From assembly GCA_948567375.1 (NCBI GenBank), contig OX419761.1, forward strand, positions 59,929,089 to 59,993,088: 64,000 bases of DNA. Direction: 5' to 3'. Made by a program: the position numbers and the translations under genes. The notes under the pieces were generated by a model. The model made no database searches. It was not told where the DNA came from and was given only the letters and a program-made list of their open reading frames with translations. This stretch comes from Lunularia cruciata. Taxonomy: Eukaryota; Streptophyta; Marchantiopsida; Lunulariales; Lunulariaceae. Shown piece by piece: positions 11,190 to 21,129 of the stretch (its first letter is position 1; each line of letters begins with the position of its first letter).

Positions 11190-12210
11190 ACCACACTCAT
11201 TGTTTGGCAATATCCAATAGAGGGAGTATGTCTATTGAAGTTGTTTGGTGGGATTAGCACAGTCTAGTTGTGGTTTTACATACGGGTATACGAGTACAAA
11301 AGTACTTGTATGTGGAGAGAGATGAGACTACTAGGCGAGTCTTTCTACATCATGTGGCACAATTGGCCTATCTGTATCCGGAGTTATTACCAATGTCGGT
11401 AGTCAGGGGTTACCAGAAGGCCCTACCATCAGATATTTACTTGTTGGAGGTGCATGATTTGGAAAGACATGGTCCCATTCACTTGGTGATTGCTGGATGG
11501 CCATGTTAGGGACATACTTGTGCTTGTTGAGATTTGGGTCTTCAGGATCCCCATTCTAGTGTGTTTTGGGAGATGTTACGGATACTACAACATCTCTAGG
11601 TCCATCAATCCATTTCTCTAGCTTACCTTTTTAGAGAACATTCCCTTGATGGATGATTCTTGCACCAGAGTGGTAGTGAGTACACATCAAGTCCATTCTT
11701 GGAGAAGATTTGTTGTATTGTTAGATGCATCTAGAGTAGGATCACAGGCTCATCATCTTTGTCTTTGGTGGACAAACCTCTTAACCAGAGAGGTTCTACA
11801 ATGTGCATATGATGGGATTCGGCCACTAGATCACATCCTTGTTGATGATATTTTGGATGTTGGGCGTCAGTCTTAGATATTGGTAGTAGTTGATAGGTCA
11901 CCGGTGGCAGTGGTGCACCTAGTTGGATAGCCTAGAGCCGCATTTCCCACACTCATGAGTTTCCCAAACTCTCATGATTTTTGAGAAGGAGGTCTTGGAC
12001 TTGTTTGGGACTCCTAATTATAGCAATTGGTGGAGCCCAATGTTGATGAGGGAGAGCAGATGATGAGTTTTTGCACCGGTATTACCAATGTTCCAGTAGT
12101 GTCAAAGGCATCCATGAGTCAGGTGTTAGGTCAGGCTATGGACCTGAACTATTTGACCTAGATTGTGAGCCTTGGCTTGGTAGAATAGCGTAAGATGTGC
12201 TTGATAGGCA
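11190..12210 (+). pseudogene. C5-cytosine DNA methyltransferase domain in the pol of copy B (decayed)
   Basis: Motifs of C5-cytosine methyltransferases occur in the right order. Motif I, the SAM-binding site, is seen as LLKLFGGIS at about 11232, with one base lost just after it. Then comes YLYVERDETTRR (11300). Motif IV follows as HLVIAGWPC, ending at 11507, its next codon TAG where a Gln is expected. Motif VI is FLENIPLM at about 11630 after a frame change. A motif-VIII-like segment is LLDASRVGSQAHHLCLWW (11720-11770). Motifs IX/X match GQAMDLNYLT (about 12130-12160). No target-recognition domain typical of bacterial enzymes is evident; the layout is closest to eukaryotic de novo type enzymes, which is inference. 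The domain lies between protease and RT and appears fused into the polyprotein. It would transfer methyl groups from SAM to cytosine. Confidence 0.85.
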
Positions 12211-12499
12211 TCACCACTCTGACATTTGTGAGCCCTACGCCTATGGAGACAATTTAGGCACATGTTGGGGATGATGGACCAAGTGGACATGGTATTCTTG
12301 GGACATGGCCATTAGCTACTAGGGAGAGTGGTCTACTTAGAGTCCATCCAAGTGAGCGTGGGCTACTCGGATTACACCCTTGGTCCACTTGGGATGTAGC
12401 TAGAGGACGTGTGGAGCTCGCAGTCAGAGTGGAGGGAATTTTTCACACAGAGGTTGGAACCTCTAGTGGTCGGAGGCATGACACTATTGCTCCCAAGGG

Positions 12500-13350
12500 C
12501 CCAATGTAGCAGCCAATGAATACGTCTTCCACTCTTGCAACAATTATAAAGGATACTTGGGAGCCAGATCTTGGACCCAAGCTTACAGGAGAAGAAAGAC
12601 AAAGAGTTTGGAGGTTCTTGAGGAGCTACACGAGTTGTTTTGCCTGTAGTATGCAGGATTTGGGTGCTCTGAAGGGACCTGGCATACAAATTGAGTTGAC
12701 TAGCAATAGACCAATTTTCTAACATCCTTATTAATATAGTAATATGGAGAGGACATTGATTTAGAGCTAGAGTAGTGACCTTTTTGAGGGTGGTTTGGTA
12801 GAGATTTCACATAGATAGTATGCATCAGCGACAATGATGCCAACCAAGAAGGATATGCATGACAACTACACAGATAGGCGGATGTGTGAAGATTATCATC
12901 CTATCAACCAATAGACTAGGGCTTATCGTTATGCCATGCCTAGACTAGAGGAGATTTTTTATGCAATTGGGCATGAAAAGGTCTTCAATACTTTGGATCT
13001 TCAAGCAAGATATCATCAATTGCCTATCAAGGAGGAGGATAAGTGCAAGACAACATTTTGGGTTGTTGATCCTCACGGCAAGGATGTGTTATATCAGTGG
13101 AGGTTCTTACCATTTGGGTTAAAGAACACTCTTGTTGAGTTCTAGAGGATCATGGGTGAGATCCTAGCTAGATTGAATTTTCTTGGTGTTATATTGATGA
13201 CATTTTGGTCTATAGCACTATTATGGAGGAGCATGAGAGACAGTTGTTGGAGATGTTTGAGAGGTTGAGATCTCATGGACTCAAATTACATCTTGGGAAG
13301 TGTAGGTTCTTCCATGAGCAAGTTAAGTATTTGGGTCACACTATCTACTC
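12500..13350 (+). pseudogene. reverse transcriptase of copy B
   Basis: The connector with TWEPDLGPKLTGEERQRVWRFL (12555-12620) leads to RT: MPTKKD and MCEDYHPIN (primer-grip side), FNTLDLQARYHQLPI with the first catalytic Asp (12980-13025), WRFLPFGLKNT (13100-13130) and the YIDDILVYS catalytic box (about 13190-13217). At least one frameshift and several TAG codons separate these blocks. RT copies the genomic RNA into cDNA. The same blocks, less one half each, are found in copies A and E. Confidence 0.85.
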
Positions 13351-14023
13351 CGGAGGACTTGGTGTTCAACCAACCAAGGTGGAGGCTATTGCACATATTT
13401 CTTGGCCTACGGATGTGAGCAAAGTGCAAGCATTCCTTGGGTTGGCAAACTTCTATCGCCATTATGCTAGAGGATTTAGTGTCATTGCCAAGGCTTTGAC
13501 GAAGCTGACCAAGCTTACATAGAAGTGGTGTTGGGGAGATGAGTAAGAGAGAGCTCTTGTAGAGCTCAAGGAGAAGTTGACATCTACTCCTATTTTGAGG
13601 AGACCAATTAGAGGATGACCATTTCAGGTTCATACTGATTGGAGTATGTTGGGGCTTGGAGTGGTGCTCATCCAACATGATGATGAGGAGAAGGAGTTTG
13701 TGGTGGCCTATGCTAGTCGCTCTAACAATTCAGCGGAGGTGAAGTATAGTTCATATGAGGGAGAATGCTTGGCAGCAGCTTGGGCAGTAGCACATTTCCA
13801 CTCTTACCTATTTAGTAGCCCCTTCACTCTCATCACTGATCATCAGCCGTTGAAGTGGTTGATGGAGTCCAACAAGCTTTCAAGAAAGCTTGCACGATGG
13901 GTTTTGATTTTACATGAGTATGATTTCATGGTTGTTCACAGACCTAGAGTGGTGAACCGTGATGCAGATGGGTTGAGTAGAAACCTATGTCCCAACCAGC
14001 AGGATCAGACCAAAGCACGTTAG
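13351..14023 (+). pseudogene. connection and RNase H domain of copy B
   Basis: RAFLGLANFY-like tether (13425-13460) is followed by RNase H: LGVVLIQHDDE, FVVAYASRSNN, YEGECLAAAWAVAHF and LITDHQPLKWLM in the long open frame 13646-14023, closing with VVNRDADGLSRN. The Asp and Glu residues of the RNase H active site can be followed. RNase H degrades the RNA strand during cDNA synthesis. This is the longest intact stretch of copy B, about 125 codons. Confidence 0.85.
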
Positions 14024-14359
14024 CATGGTGAGATAGATGAGGAGATGGTGCCAAGTTGGCATGCATCGGTCTTTCTCTGTATATTTTTTGAGGCTTTGGT
14101 GGTATCTCTCTCAGCACATACAGGAGAAGTTATTGAGGTCATAGATCCAAAGAGTGAAGATATTGGTACAAATCAGCAAGATATTCATGATGATGTCTTA
14201 GTGATGGACTATCTTTGCACTGGTATTGTGGGTGGCATATTTGGGACCAAGGAGAGAGACCGTGTCCTTCAGTGAACCAGGCGGTTCAGATTGGAGGGTA
14301 GACACCTTCTTTGGGTATGGAAGGATGGTAGAGTTGAGTAGTACCACTTCCACCTTAGA

Positions 14360-15140
14360 GACCTGAGTTGGTCCATCATGCTCATGAGGAGCTAGGACAT
14401 CTTGGAGTAAAGCATACATATAGCTTACTCCACAGCCATTATTGTTGGCACGGTATGCAAACTAAGGTACATCAATTTGTTACCAGATGTGTGGTTTGTG
14501 ACCAAGTTAGAGCATCATTCAATGCTCCTACACCACAGTTACACCCATTACCTATCATGGGATTAGGTTACTGTTAGATTTTGGACTTTGCTTGACCTTT
14601 ACCAGTGATTGTGAGACATCATTGATATGTTTTGGTGATGGTGGAGCACTTCTCAAAGTGGATTGAGTTGGTGGTACTTCCTGACAAGTCTAGTGAAGGG
14701 ACATCTTACTCTTCTTGGATCGAGTTCTTAGTCATTTTGGCACACCAACTGAGGTTTTGATTGATCAAGGTACAAAGTTCTTGGGGGAGTTTTAGGTCTT
14801 GTGTGACAAAGCTTTGATTGATCATCATACTACATCCCGAGATCACCCTAAGGCAAATGGCTTAGCAAAAAGAGTGGTTCAGACGGTGAAGAGAGGATTG
14901 CAAAAGTATGGTTTGCAGAGATGCCACTTGGGAGATTGAGATCTCCAGTTACCTTGGTTGGCCATGGGCTATCGGTTCAACCGGCAAGCCTCCTTAGCAT
15001 CCTTCTCTCCTTACTTTCTACTCTATGGACAAGATCCAAATTTACCTACAGCCATTTGTCAAGATACTACTATAGTCTTGGACTTGGATGATCCAAATGT
15101 ATGGGTGAGTGCATGTTTTCAATGGGCAGAGATCTTTTAG
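14360..15140 (+). pseudogene. integrase of copy B
   Basis: The zinc-binding HHCC module is intact in the open frame from 14368 (H-A-H-E-E-L-G-H ... C-V-V-C, up to 14510). The catalytic core is followed across stops: a TGG-to-TAG change at about 14575, LVMVEHFSKWIELV (14630-14670, partly frameshifted), a DQGT-like block (14760) and a WEIEISSYLGWP block (14930-14960). The end retains FSPYFLLYGQDPNLP at 15003-15047. Nonfunctional. Confidence 0.8.
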
Positions 15141-15788
15141 AGAGTGATGCCGATGGCCTTTGAGAAGTTGGCAATTGCTCAACATAGGGATACCTTATGT
15201 TATGCTACTATTTGAGGAGGAGGTTATAGACCCTCAATCCGTTGATTTTATCCAAGTGACTATGTATATCTACAACATGTAATACAGACGACACTTGATG
15301 TTTTGATAGGCCACACTATCTTGAGAGTGCACAAGGTTTTGCCATCTAGAGTCCTTGTGTTAAAAGGACGTGATAGTGTTGTTTGGAAGGATCATGTGTG
15401 CAAATATGCGCCATGCTACCTCCCAAACATTGATGGTACTGTGGAATCAAGCTTGGCACTTGTATGAGTAGGCTTGAGGTCTATGTTATGTGGCTCTTCT
15501 AGTAGAGCTGCTACTATGTTAGTGTGAGATAGTTGTTTGAAAGGATGACATATGGCATATATGACTCCTCCCCTCATGGTGGTTCCTCAAGGACAGTAGT
15601 TATGTCCTAGATGTACTTGACTTATAGCTAGTTCATTCTTTATATGGTATAGATTGCAGACAAGCAACTAACATGGGGCTCCATAGTACCAGGCCTTCTG
15701 ATCTTTGCCCATCATAGGGTATACCATATACTTGGAATAGATGGCTATTTGGAGTTAAAGGGACCTAACCGCTAGCTAGGGGAGCGAT

Positions 15789-15890
15789 TGTGGCACTTTA
15801 GAGTCTATGTACTACTTATGTGTGAGTTGTGTTTCTATAGTGTAGCAATGTATATGCGCAAAAGGTAGTGATGTCTATACGCATGATAGT
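15789..15890 (+). repeat. R1 repeat before the 3' LTR of copy B
   Basis: About 100 bp starting TGTGGCACTTTAGAGTC, preceded by a purine-rich tract (AGGGGAGCGAT). A second copy closes the following LTR at 16341-16445. The same R1-U-R1 arrangement exists in copy E, and only R1 is left in copy A, so the duplication is a family trait. See the findings for possible meaning. Confidence 0.7.
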
Positions 15891-16445
15891 TGTCATGCCA
15901 TTTGTAGTGTTGCATCTAGATTGCTCGGACATTGGAGTTGTAGTGATAGTAGTTAGAGGTATTTCAACAGTTTCTCATAGACTACTTTCCAACGGTCAGA
16001 TTTCATGTTCAGAGTACTGACTTCACGGTGGAGCCCACCATCACTTTGCACCATTTATACCATTGAGTGTGCCGTCAATGGGACCGTTAGGTTCTAGACC
16101 TAGCTTGAGTCCAGGGGTATACTTTTGAAGTGCAGCCCTAGAGAGCTCACTTCTTTGATGTTGAGCCTTTGAGTTCCTTGCTATGGTGGAGAGAGGCTAG
16201 CAAGTGTCGCCTAGATTTTCTTAGCTAGAGTGGATGGGGCTTGACTATAATCAGTGCCTAGTTGTTAGCACTTTATAGAATGATAGATCAAGTACTGATC
16301 TGAGTTGAGTTGAGTTGAGAGTTATAAACAATTTGATTATTGTGTCACTTTAGAATCTATGTATGACTTATGTGTGAGTTGTGCTTCTATAGTGTATGAT
16401 GTTGATAGTGATGTATGTTGTGTAGGGATGTAAATGCGCACAACA
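15891..16445 (+). repeat. 3' LTR of copy B
   Basis: It starts TGTCATGCCATTTGTAG and ends with a degraded form of the GCATGACA terminus seen intact in copy A, so the family ends were inverted TGTCATGC/GCATGACA. Length is 555 bp. It is followed directly by the CACA(T) duplication and then the reverse transcriptase of copy A. Confidence 0.75.
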
Positions 16446-17040
16446 CACATCCTTGCCATGACAATCAATAGCCCAAAATGCTATCTTGGACTTATCATCT
16501 TCCTTGATCGGCAACTAATGATATCCTACTCAAAGATCCAAAGTACCAAAGACCTTTGCATGCCCAATTGCATCAAAGATCTCCTCTAGTGTAAGCGTAG
16601 CATACCAATCAGCCCTAGTCTATCAATTGATAGGACGGTAATCTCCACACGTCTACCTATTTGTGTAATTGCTATGCCTATCCTTCTAGGTTGGCATCAT
16701 TGTGGTTGATGCATACTCTTTATATGAAATCTCCACCAAACCAACCTCAAAAAGGTCACTACTCTGGCTCTAAATCAATGCTCGCTCCATGTCACTATAT
16801 TGATAGAGATGTTAAAAAACTTGTGTATTGCTAGTAAGCTCAATCCAAATACTAGATCCTTTTAGAGCACTCAAATCCTTCATATTGAAGGCAAAACAAC
16901 TTGTGTAGCACCTCAAGAACCTCCAAGCTCTCCATCTTTCATCTCCTGTAAGCTTGGGTCCAAGATCTGACTAGTTTCCTCTATAACTACCATAGATCTA
17001 TAGTATCCTCTATAACTACCATAGGAGTGGAAGACGTAAT
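16446..17040 (-). pseudogene. reverse transcriptase, N-terminal half, of copy A
   Basis: The minus-strand translation in broken frames matches copy B at 12720-13090 (YASATMMPTKKD-like segment, Y-R-tract, IFDAIGHAKVFGTLDL-like block, KIAFWAIDCHGKDV). It ends at the GGCAAGGATGTG bases that continue, in the intact element, at 6398. Stops are frequent. It provides the right-hand proof of the copy B insertion. Confidence 0.75.
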
Positions 17041-17049
17041 GATTGGTTG

Positions 17050-17322
17050 CTACACTAGACCCTTGGGAGCAATAGTGTCATGCTCCCAACCACTAGAGGT
17101 CCCAACCTCAATGTAGAAAGCTCCCTCCACTCTAGCTACAAGCTCCATACATCCTCTAGCTACATCCCAAGTAGACCAAGGGTGTAATCCAAGTAGACCA
17201 TGCTCACCTAGATGGACTCCAAGTAGGCCACTCTTCCTAGTAGCCACTGGTTGTGTCCCAAGAATACCTTGTCCACTCGGTCCATCACCCCCAGCATATG
17301 CCCAAATTGTCTCAATAGGCAC
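17050..17322 (-). pseudogene. connector between methyltransferase and RT of copy A
   Basis: A 90-codon open frame with GPSGQGILGTQP, SGLLGVHLGEHGLLGLH and WSTWDVARG. Copies B (12230-12500) and E (37190-37420) carry the same segment, so it is a conserved part of the polyprotein of this family. I recognise no domain. It contains a twofold internal repeat (GLLGVH-GLLGLH). Confidence 0.6.
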
Positions 17323-17339
17323 ATGGCTTACAAGTGCCT

Positions 17340-17515
17340 AGTGGTGATGCCTATCAAGTGCATCATATGCTGCTTTGCCAAGCTAAGCCTCACAATCCAT
17401 GTCAAACAATTCAAATCCATAACATGACCTAACAGTTGATGCTTGGATGCCTCTAACACTGTTGGAATAGCGGCAATACTCGTGTGAAACCCAATAGCCC
17501 GCTCTCTCTCATTGG
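17340..17515 (-). pseudogene. C5-methyltransferase motifs IX-X of copy A
   Basis: Read from 17515 downward the frame gives NERERAIGFHTS (motif IX-like region) and LLGHVMDLNCLTWIV (motif X-like, where family members show GQAMDL). It aligns with copy B at 12050-12180. The N-terminal part of the same domain is displaced to 20118-21129 by the insert. Confidence 0.75.
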
Positions 17516-20117
17516 CGTTGTTGTGGGGATTGATTGGTCTTGGGAGTGCATCGGGCACCTGGCTTCTTGTGCTCAAATTTCTCGACTTGTCACCGGTTTG
17601 AAGCCTTTTGGAATCAGACCTTGCCTCTACTTTTCCTTGGACGGCAGTCCTTCTTGCTGGAACAGCTTGCAACTGATGCAACTGAATGTAAGCTCCTCTG
17701 TAATCGTTTCTTGAGTTGGGTTTTGTTGAAGCAAGCTTCATCTTCATGCTTCATTGCTAATGTTAAAGTTTTGTTCAGATTATATGTGTGTTTAATGGCT
17801 ATGATGTATTTTCTCTAACGAGTCGCAGTCCCATGGCCATGTTCAGATAATTGTAACCAGGTCCAGGACCTAACAATGCAGCCAGACTGAGAGAGCTCTG
17901 AGAATGGAGTCCTCTCATTGATACTATTCATGGAATATTCACAGTCATCAAGGAAGTATATATTCATCATAATTCCAAGCCTTGCAATTATAACTTTCAG
18001 GGAAAACCCAAGCAGCTTCAAACAATACAGTGCCACCTAAAGTTTTCAACTGCCAAGCATGTAAATGAAGGGAAATGAGCAAGTTCTAGATCCTAACTCT
18101 TACAATTCTTAGACCCCCGTTCTATCGTGACTCCAACTGAGATCTCCATATCTTTTCTCTGATTGACAGGTTCTCTTTTGTGATTGCTTCCTTCTGTCTA
18201 AACTCAAATCTTTTGCACAGCCACGACTCTCTTCCGGAAGTCTCCCTCACTTTTCTTCAGCACTTCTCACTCATTACTGAATTTGTTCCAAGACTCTCCT
18301 TCAAAAGTCTTTCCTCTCACATTTTCTTGAATTCTCTCCTAAACCCTTCACGTTCTCACTTGAAAGCATCACTACCATTGCCATTCTTCCAAAAGCTTCA
18401 CATTCATTCTCTGAAGCATAACACATTCTCCCAAAAATATCACATTCTTGTCATTTTCTTGGAAGCATAATTGATCTTCACTTTCTCTCCCAAAAAATAT
18501 CACTTCTCTGGCATTATTTTGCTCTCCAACTCTGTTCTTCTCCCAAAAGTTTATCACATTCTCTCAAAAAGCATAACTTCTCTCAAAAGCATTACTGCCA
18601 TTACCATTCTTCTGAAAGCTTCACATTCACTCTCTAAAGCATAACACATTCTCCCAAAAAGCTTCCCGTTCTTGTTCTCTCCTAACAGCTTCACATTCTC
18701 TCTTGAAATTATCACATTCTTGTCATTCTCTCAAAGCATAACAGGTCTTCACTTTCTATTCCAAAAAATATCACTTCTCTGCCCTTCTTCTACTCTCCAA
18801 CTCTATTCTTCTCCCAAAATCTTGTCAATCCCTAAACCCCTACTTGTTCTTCACAACCTTCAGATCTCTAGAAAAGTGTAACGTCTCTTGAAAGCATCAC
18901 TGCCACTGCCATTCTTCCAAAAGCTTCACATTCACTCTCTAAAGCATAACATATTCTCCTGAAAGCTTCTAGTTCTCATTCTCTTCTAACATCTTCACAT
19001 TCTCTCCCAAAATTATCACATTCATGTCATTCTCTCAAGCATAATAGGTCTGCACTTTCTATTCCAAAAAACATCACTTCTCTGTCCTTCTTCTGCTCTC
19101 CAACTCTATTCTTTTCCCAAAATCTTGTCAATCTCTAAACCCCTACTCGTTCTTCACAACCTTCAGATCTCTAGAAAAGCATAACTTCTCTCAAAAGCAT
19201 CACTCCCACTGCCATTCTTCTAAAAGCTTCACATTCACTCTCTAAAGCATAACACATTCTCCTAAAAATTTCTTTGCCATTCTCCCAAAGACAATCACTT
19301 CTTGGTCTTCTCCCAAAATCCTCACACTCTTTTCCAACACCACTCACTTCTTGTTCTTCTCCCAAAACCCTCACATTCAATTCCAATGCCACTCACTTCC
19401 TGTTCTTCTCCCAAAACCCTCACATTCTTCTCCAAATGCATTATTGGTCTTCACATTCTTTCCTCTAAACAATAACACAATCTCTTGAAAACTTCTCTAT
19501 CATTCTCCAAAAAAACTTCTCTGTCATTCTCCCAAAAACAAATCACTTCTTGGTCTTCTCCCAAAATCCTTATACTCTTTTCCAATGCTACTCACTTCCT
19601 GTTCTTCTCCCGAAACACTCACATTCTTCTCCAAACACATTACTAGTCTTCACCTTCTTTCCTTTGAATGATAACTCAATCTCCTAAAAACTTCTCTATC
19701 ATTCTTCCTTGAAGCAACCCACTTCTTGTTCTTCTCAAAAACCCCTTAAGCCCCCCTCATCACTTGAAGCTTTCTCCTTTTTTCTTGCTCTTCCACTAAA
19801 ATGGAAAAATACTCCTAAGACCCCAATAACATAAAACAAAAGTCCTGAGCTTGTGTGACATAAATATAAGCCTCAAATCTGTGTAACTCAAAAGAACTCC
19901 TAATTTCATGCAAACTAATAGATACTCCTAAGTTTATGCATCATTTCTAAACCTTCAAGCTTATGAAGTATAAAAGAACTTCCGACTTCACAACAGCATG
20001 AAAGTTATTCCAAAGACACAATACCTAAAAAAAACCCAAAGTCATTGCAACATAAGAAAACAAATCCTTCACACCAAATGGCATCAATAGTATAAGTGTG
20101 CTATTTTCTCAATGACA
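17516..20117. mobile_element. unidentified insert splitting the copy A methyltransferase
   Basis: Copy B shows that the sequences at 17515 and 20118 should be contiguous, so about 2.6 kb is inserted here. CTCAT at the left edge and CTCAAT at the right edge may be the target duplication. The left 400 bases are richer in GC and unlike the surroundings; the rest is CT-rich on the plus strand with tandem repeats. I see no transposase, RT or clear terminal repeats, so it may be a non-autonomous element. Confidence 0.55.
18290..19750. repeat. tandem repeats of about 300 bp, passing into shorter units
   Basis: Units begin near 18362, 18590, 18891 and 19190 with GAAAGCATCACTGCCATTGCCATTCTTCC-like text and contain AAAAGCTTCACATTCACTCTC, TATCACTTCTCTG and CTCTCCAACTCTATTCTTCTCCC. 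The full unit is close to 300 bp (18590 to 18891 to 19190). From about 19290 the array continues as 60-100 bp units around CACTTCTTGTTCTTCTCCCAAAA. It is strongly strand-asymmetric (C/T versus A/G). Confidence 0.8.
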
Positions 20118-21129
20118 ATGTTGGGCTCCACCAACTATTGTAATTGTGAGTCCCAAACTAGTCCAAGACCTCCCTCTCAAAAAGCATGAGAGCCAAGCAA
20201 ACTCATGAGTATGGGAAAATTGGCTCTAGGCTATCCAAGTAGGTTCAACATTGCCATAGGTGACCTATCAACCACTACCACCATTTGAGACTCATGCCTA
20301 ACATCCAAGATATCATCAACAATGATGTGGTCTAGTCATTGAATCCCATCATAAGCGCATTGTAGAACCTCTCAAGGTAAGAGGTTCATCCTCCAAAGAC
20401 AAAGATGATGAGCCCATGATCCTACTCTGGTTGCATCTAACAATACGGTAGGTCTCATCCAAGAATAGACCTCATGTGTACTCACCACTACTCTGGTGCA
20501 AGAATCACCCATCAAAGGAACATTCTCCAAAAGTTAAGTTGGAGAAATAGATTGATGGACCTAAAGATGTCAAAGTATGCGTAACATCTCCCAAAACACA
20601 TCAAAACAGGCATCTTGAAGAGCAAACCCCGGCTAGCATATGTATGTTCTTGATATGGCCATCTAGTAATCACCAAATGAATAGGCCCATGTTGCTCTAG
20701 ATCGTGCGCCCCCAACAAAGAAACTCTATTGGTAGGGCCTTCTGGTAACCCTTAACTATTGACATCGGTAATAACTCAAGATATTGATAAGCCAAGTGTG
20801 CCACATGATAGAGAGAGACTCACCTAGCAATCTCATCTCTCTCCACATACAAGTACCTCTATACTTGTATACCTACCTATAATATTGCAGCTAGTCCAAT
20901 GATAATCCCACCGAGCAACTCCAATAGACATACTCCCTCTACTAGATACTGCCAAGCAATGAGTGTGATATCTAAAGGTGTCAAGGTAATCAACATTGGA
21001 GGCTCATACTCACACAAGTCTCCTGGTGGTACAAAGGCTCCACTCAAGCCTGCTACACCAACTGATCTACATGCTACTACAATGCCTTCTTTGAACTCCA
21101 CAAAGGAATATCCAAGGTGGATGGAACAA
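20118..21129 (-). pseudogene. C5-methyltransferase domain (motifs I-VIII) of copy A
   Basis: Minus strand from 21129 downward. Motif I is seen as GVCLLELLGGIIIGLAAIL (around 20880-20935). Motif IV is HLVITRWPYQEH (about 20655-20690), where the catalytic Cys of the PCQ triplet is replaced by Tyr. Motif VI is ENVPLMGDSCTRV (about 20495-20530). The motif-VIII-like segment is LLDATRVGSWAHHLCLW (about 20400-20450). These align with copy B at 11200-12000. The lost Cys alone would abolish methyl transfer. Frameshifts are also needed to read it through. The 5' end is cut by chromovirus C. Confidence 0.85.

Larger units (their letters stand above)
6399..16445 (+). mobile_element. copy B: near-complete Ty3/gypsy retrotransposon encoding a C5-DNA methyltransferase
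   Basis: The element starts TGTCACGCCATTTGTAG at 6399 and ends ...GCGCACAACA at 16445. CACA (or ACACA) flanks it on both sides, and the reverse transcriptase of copy A reads straight across the junction once B is removed, which defines the insertion precisely. Order inside: LTR-like start, long leader, gag with zinc knuckles, Gly-rich linker, aspartic protease, C5-methyltransferase, reverse transcriptase, RNase H, integrase, 3' UTR, purine-rich tract and LTR. All coding domains contain stops or frameshifts. The order protease-methyltransferase-RT is unusual for Ty3/gypsy. Confidence 0.85.
16446..21129 (-). mobile_element. copy A, 5' half (contains methyltransferase and start of RT)
   Basis: On the minus strand this continues copy A upstream of the copy B insertion: first half of RT (16446-17040), the connector and protease-distal segment (17050-17322), the end of the methyltransferase (17340-17515), a foreign insert (17516-20117) and the rest of the methyltransferase (20118-21129). 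The element is cut at 21129 by the left LTR of chromovirus C; its gag and protease are missing from the window. Confidence 0.85.

Noticed and set aside
11190..12210. Host chromomethylase or DRM gene captured by chance next to a retrotransposon
   Set aside because: The same domain lies at the same place in copy A, an independent insertion in opposite orientation, and the following connector is shared by A, B and E.
18180..19470. Ser/His/Phe-rich proteins in the tandem repeat region
   Set aside because: Every frame of a CT-rich repeat tends to stay open; no start, conserved motif or codon bias.
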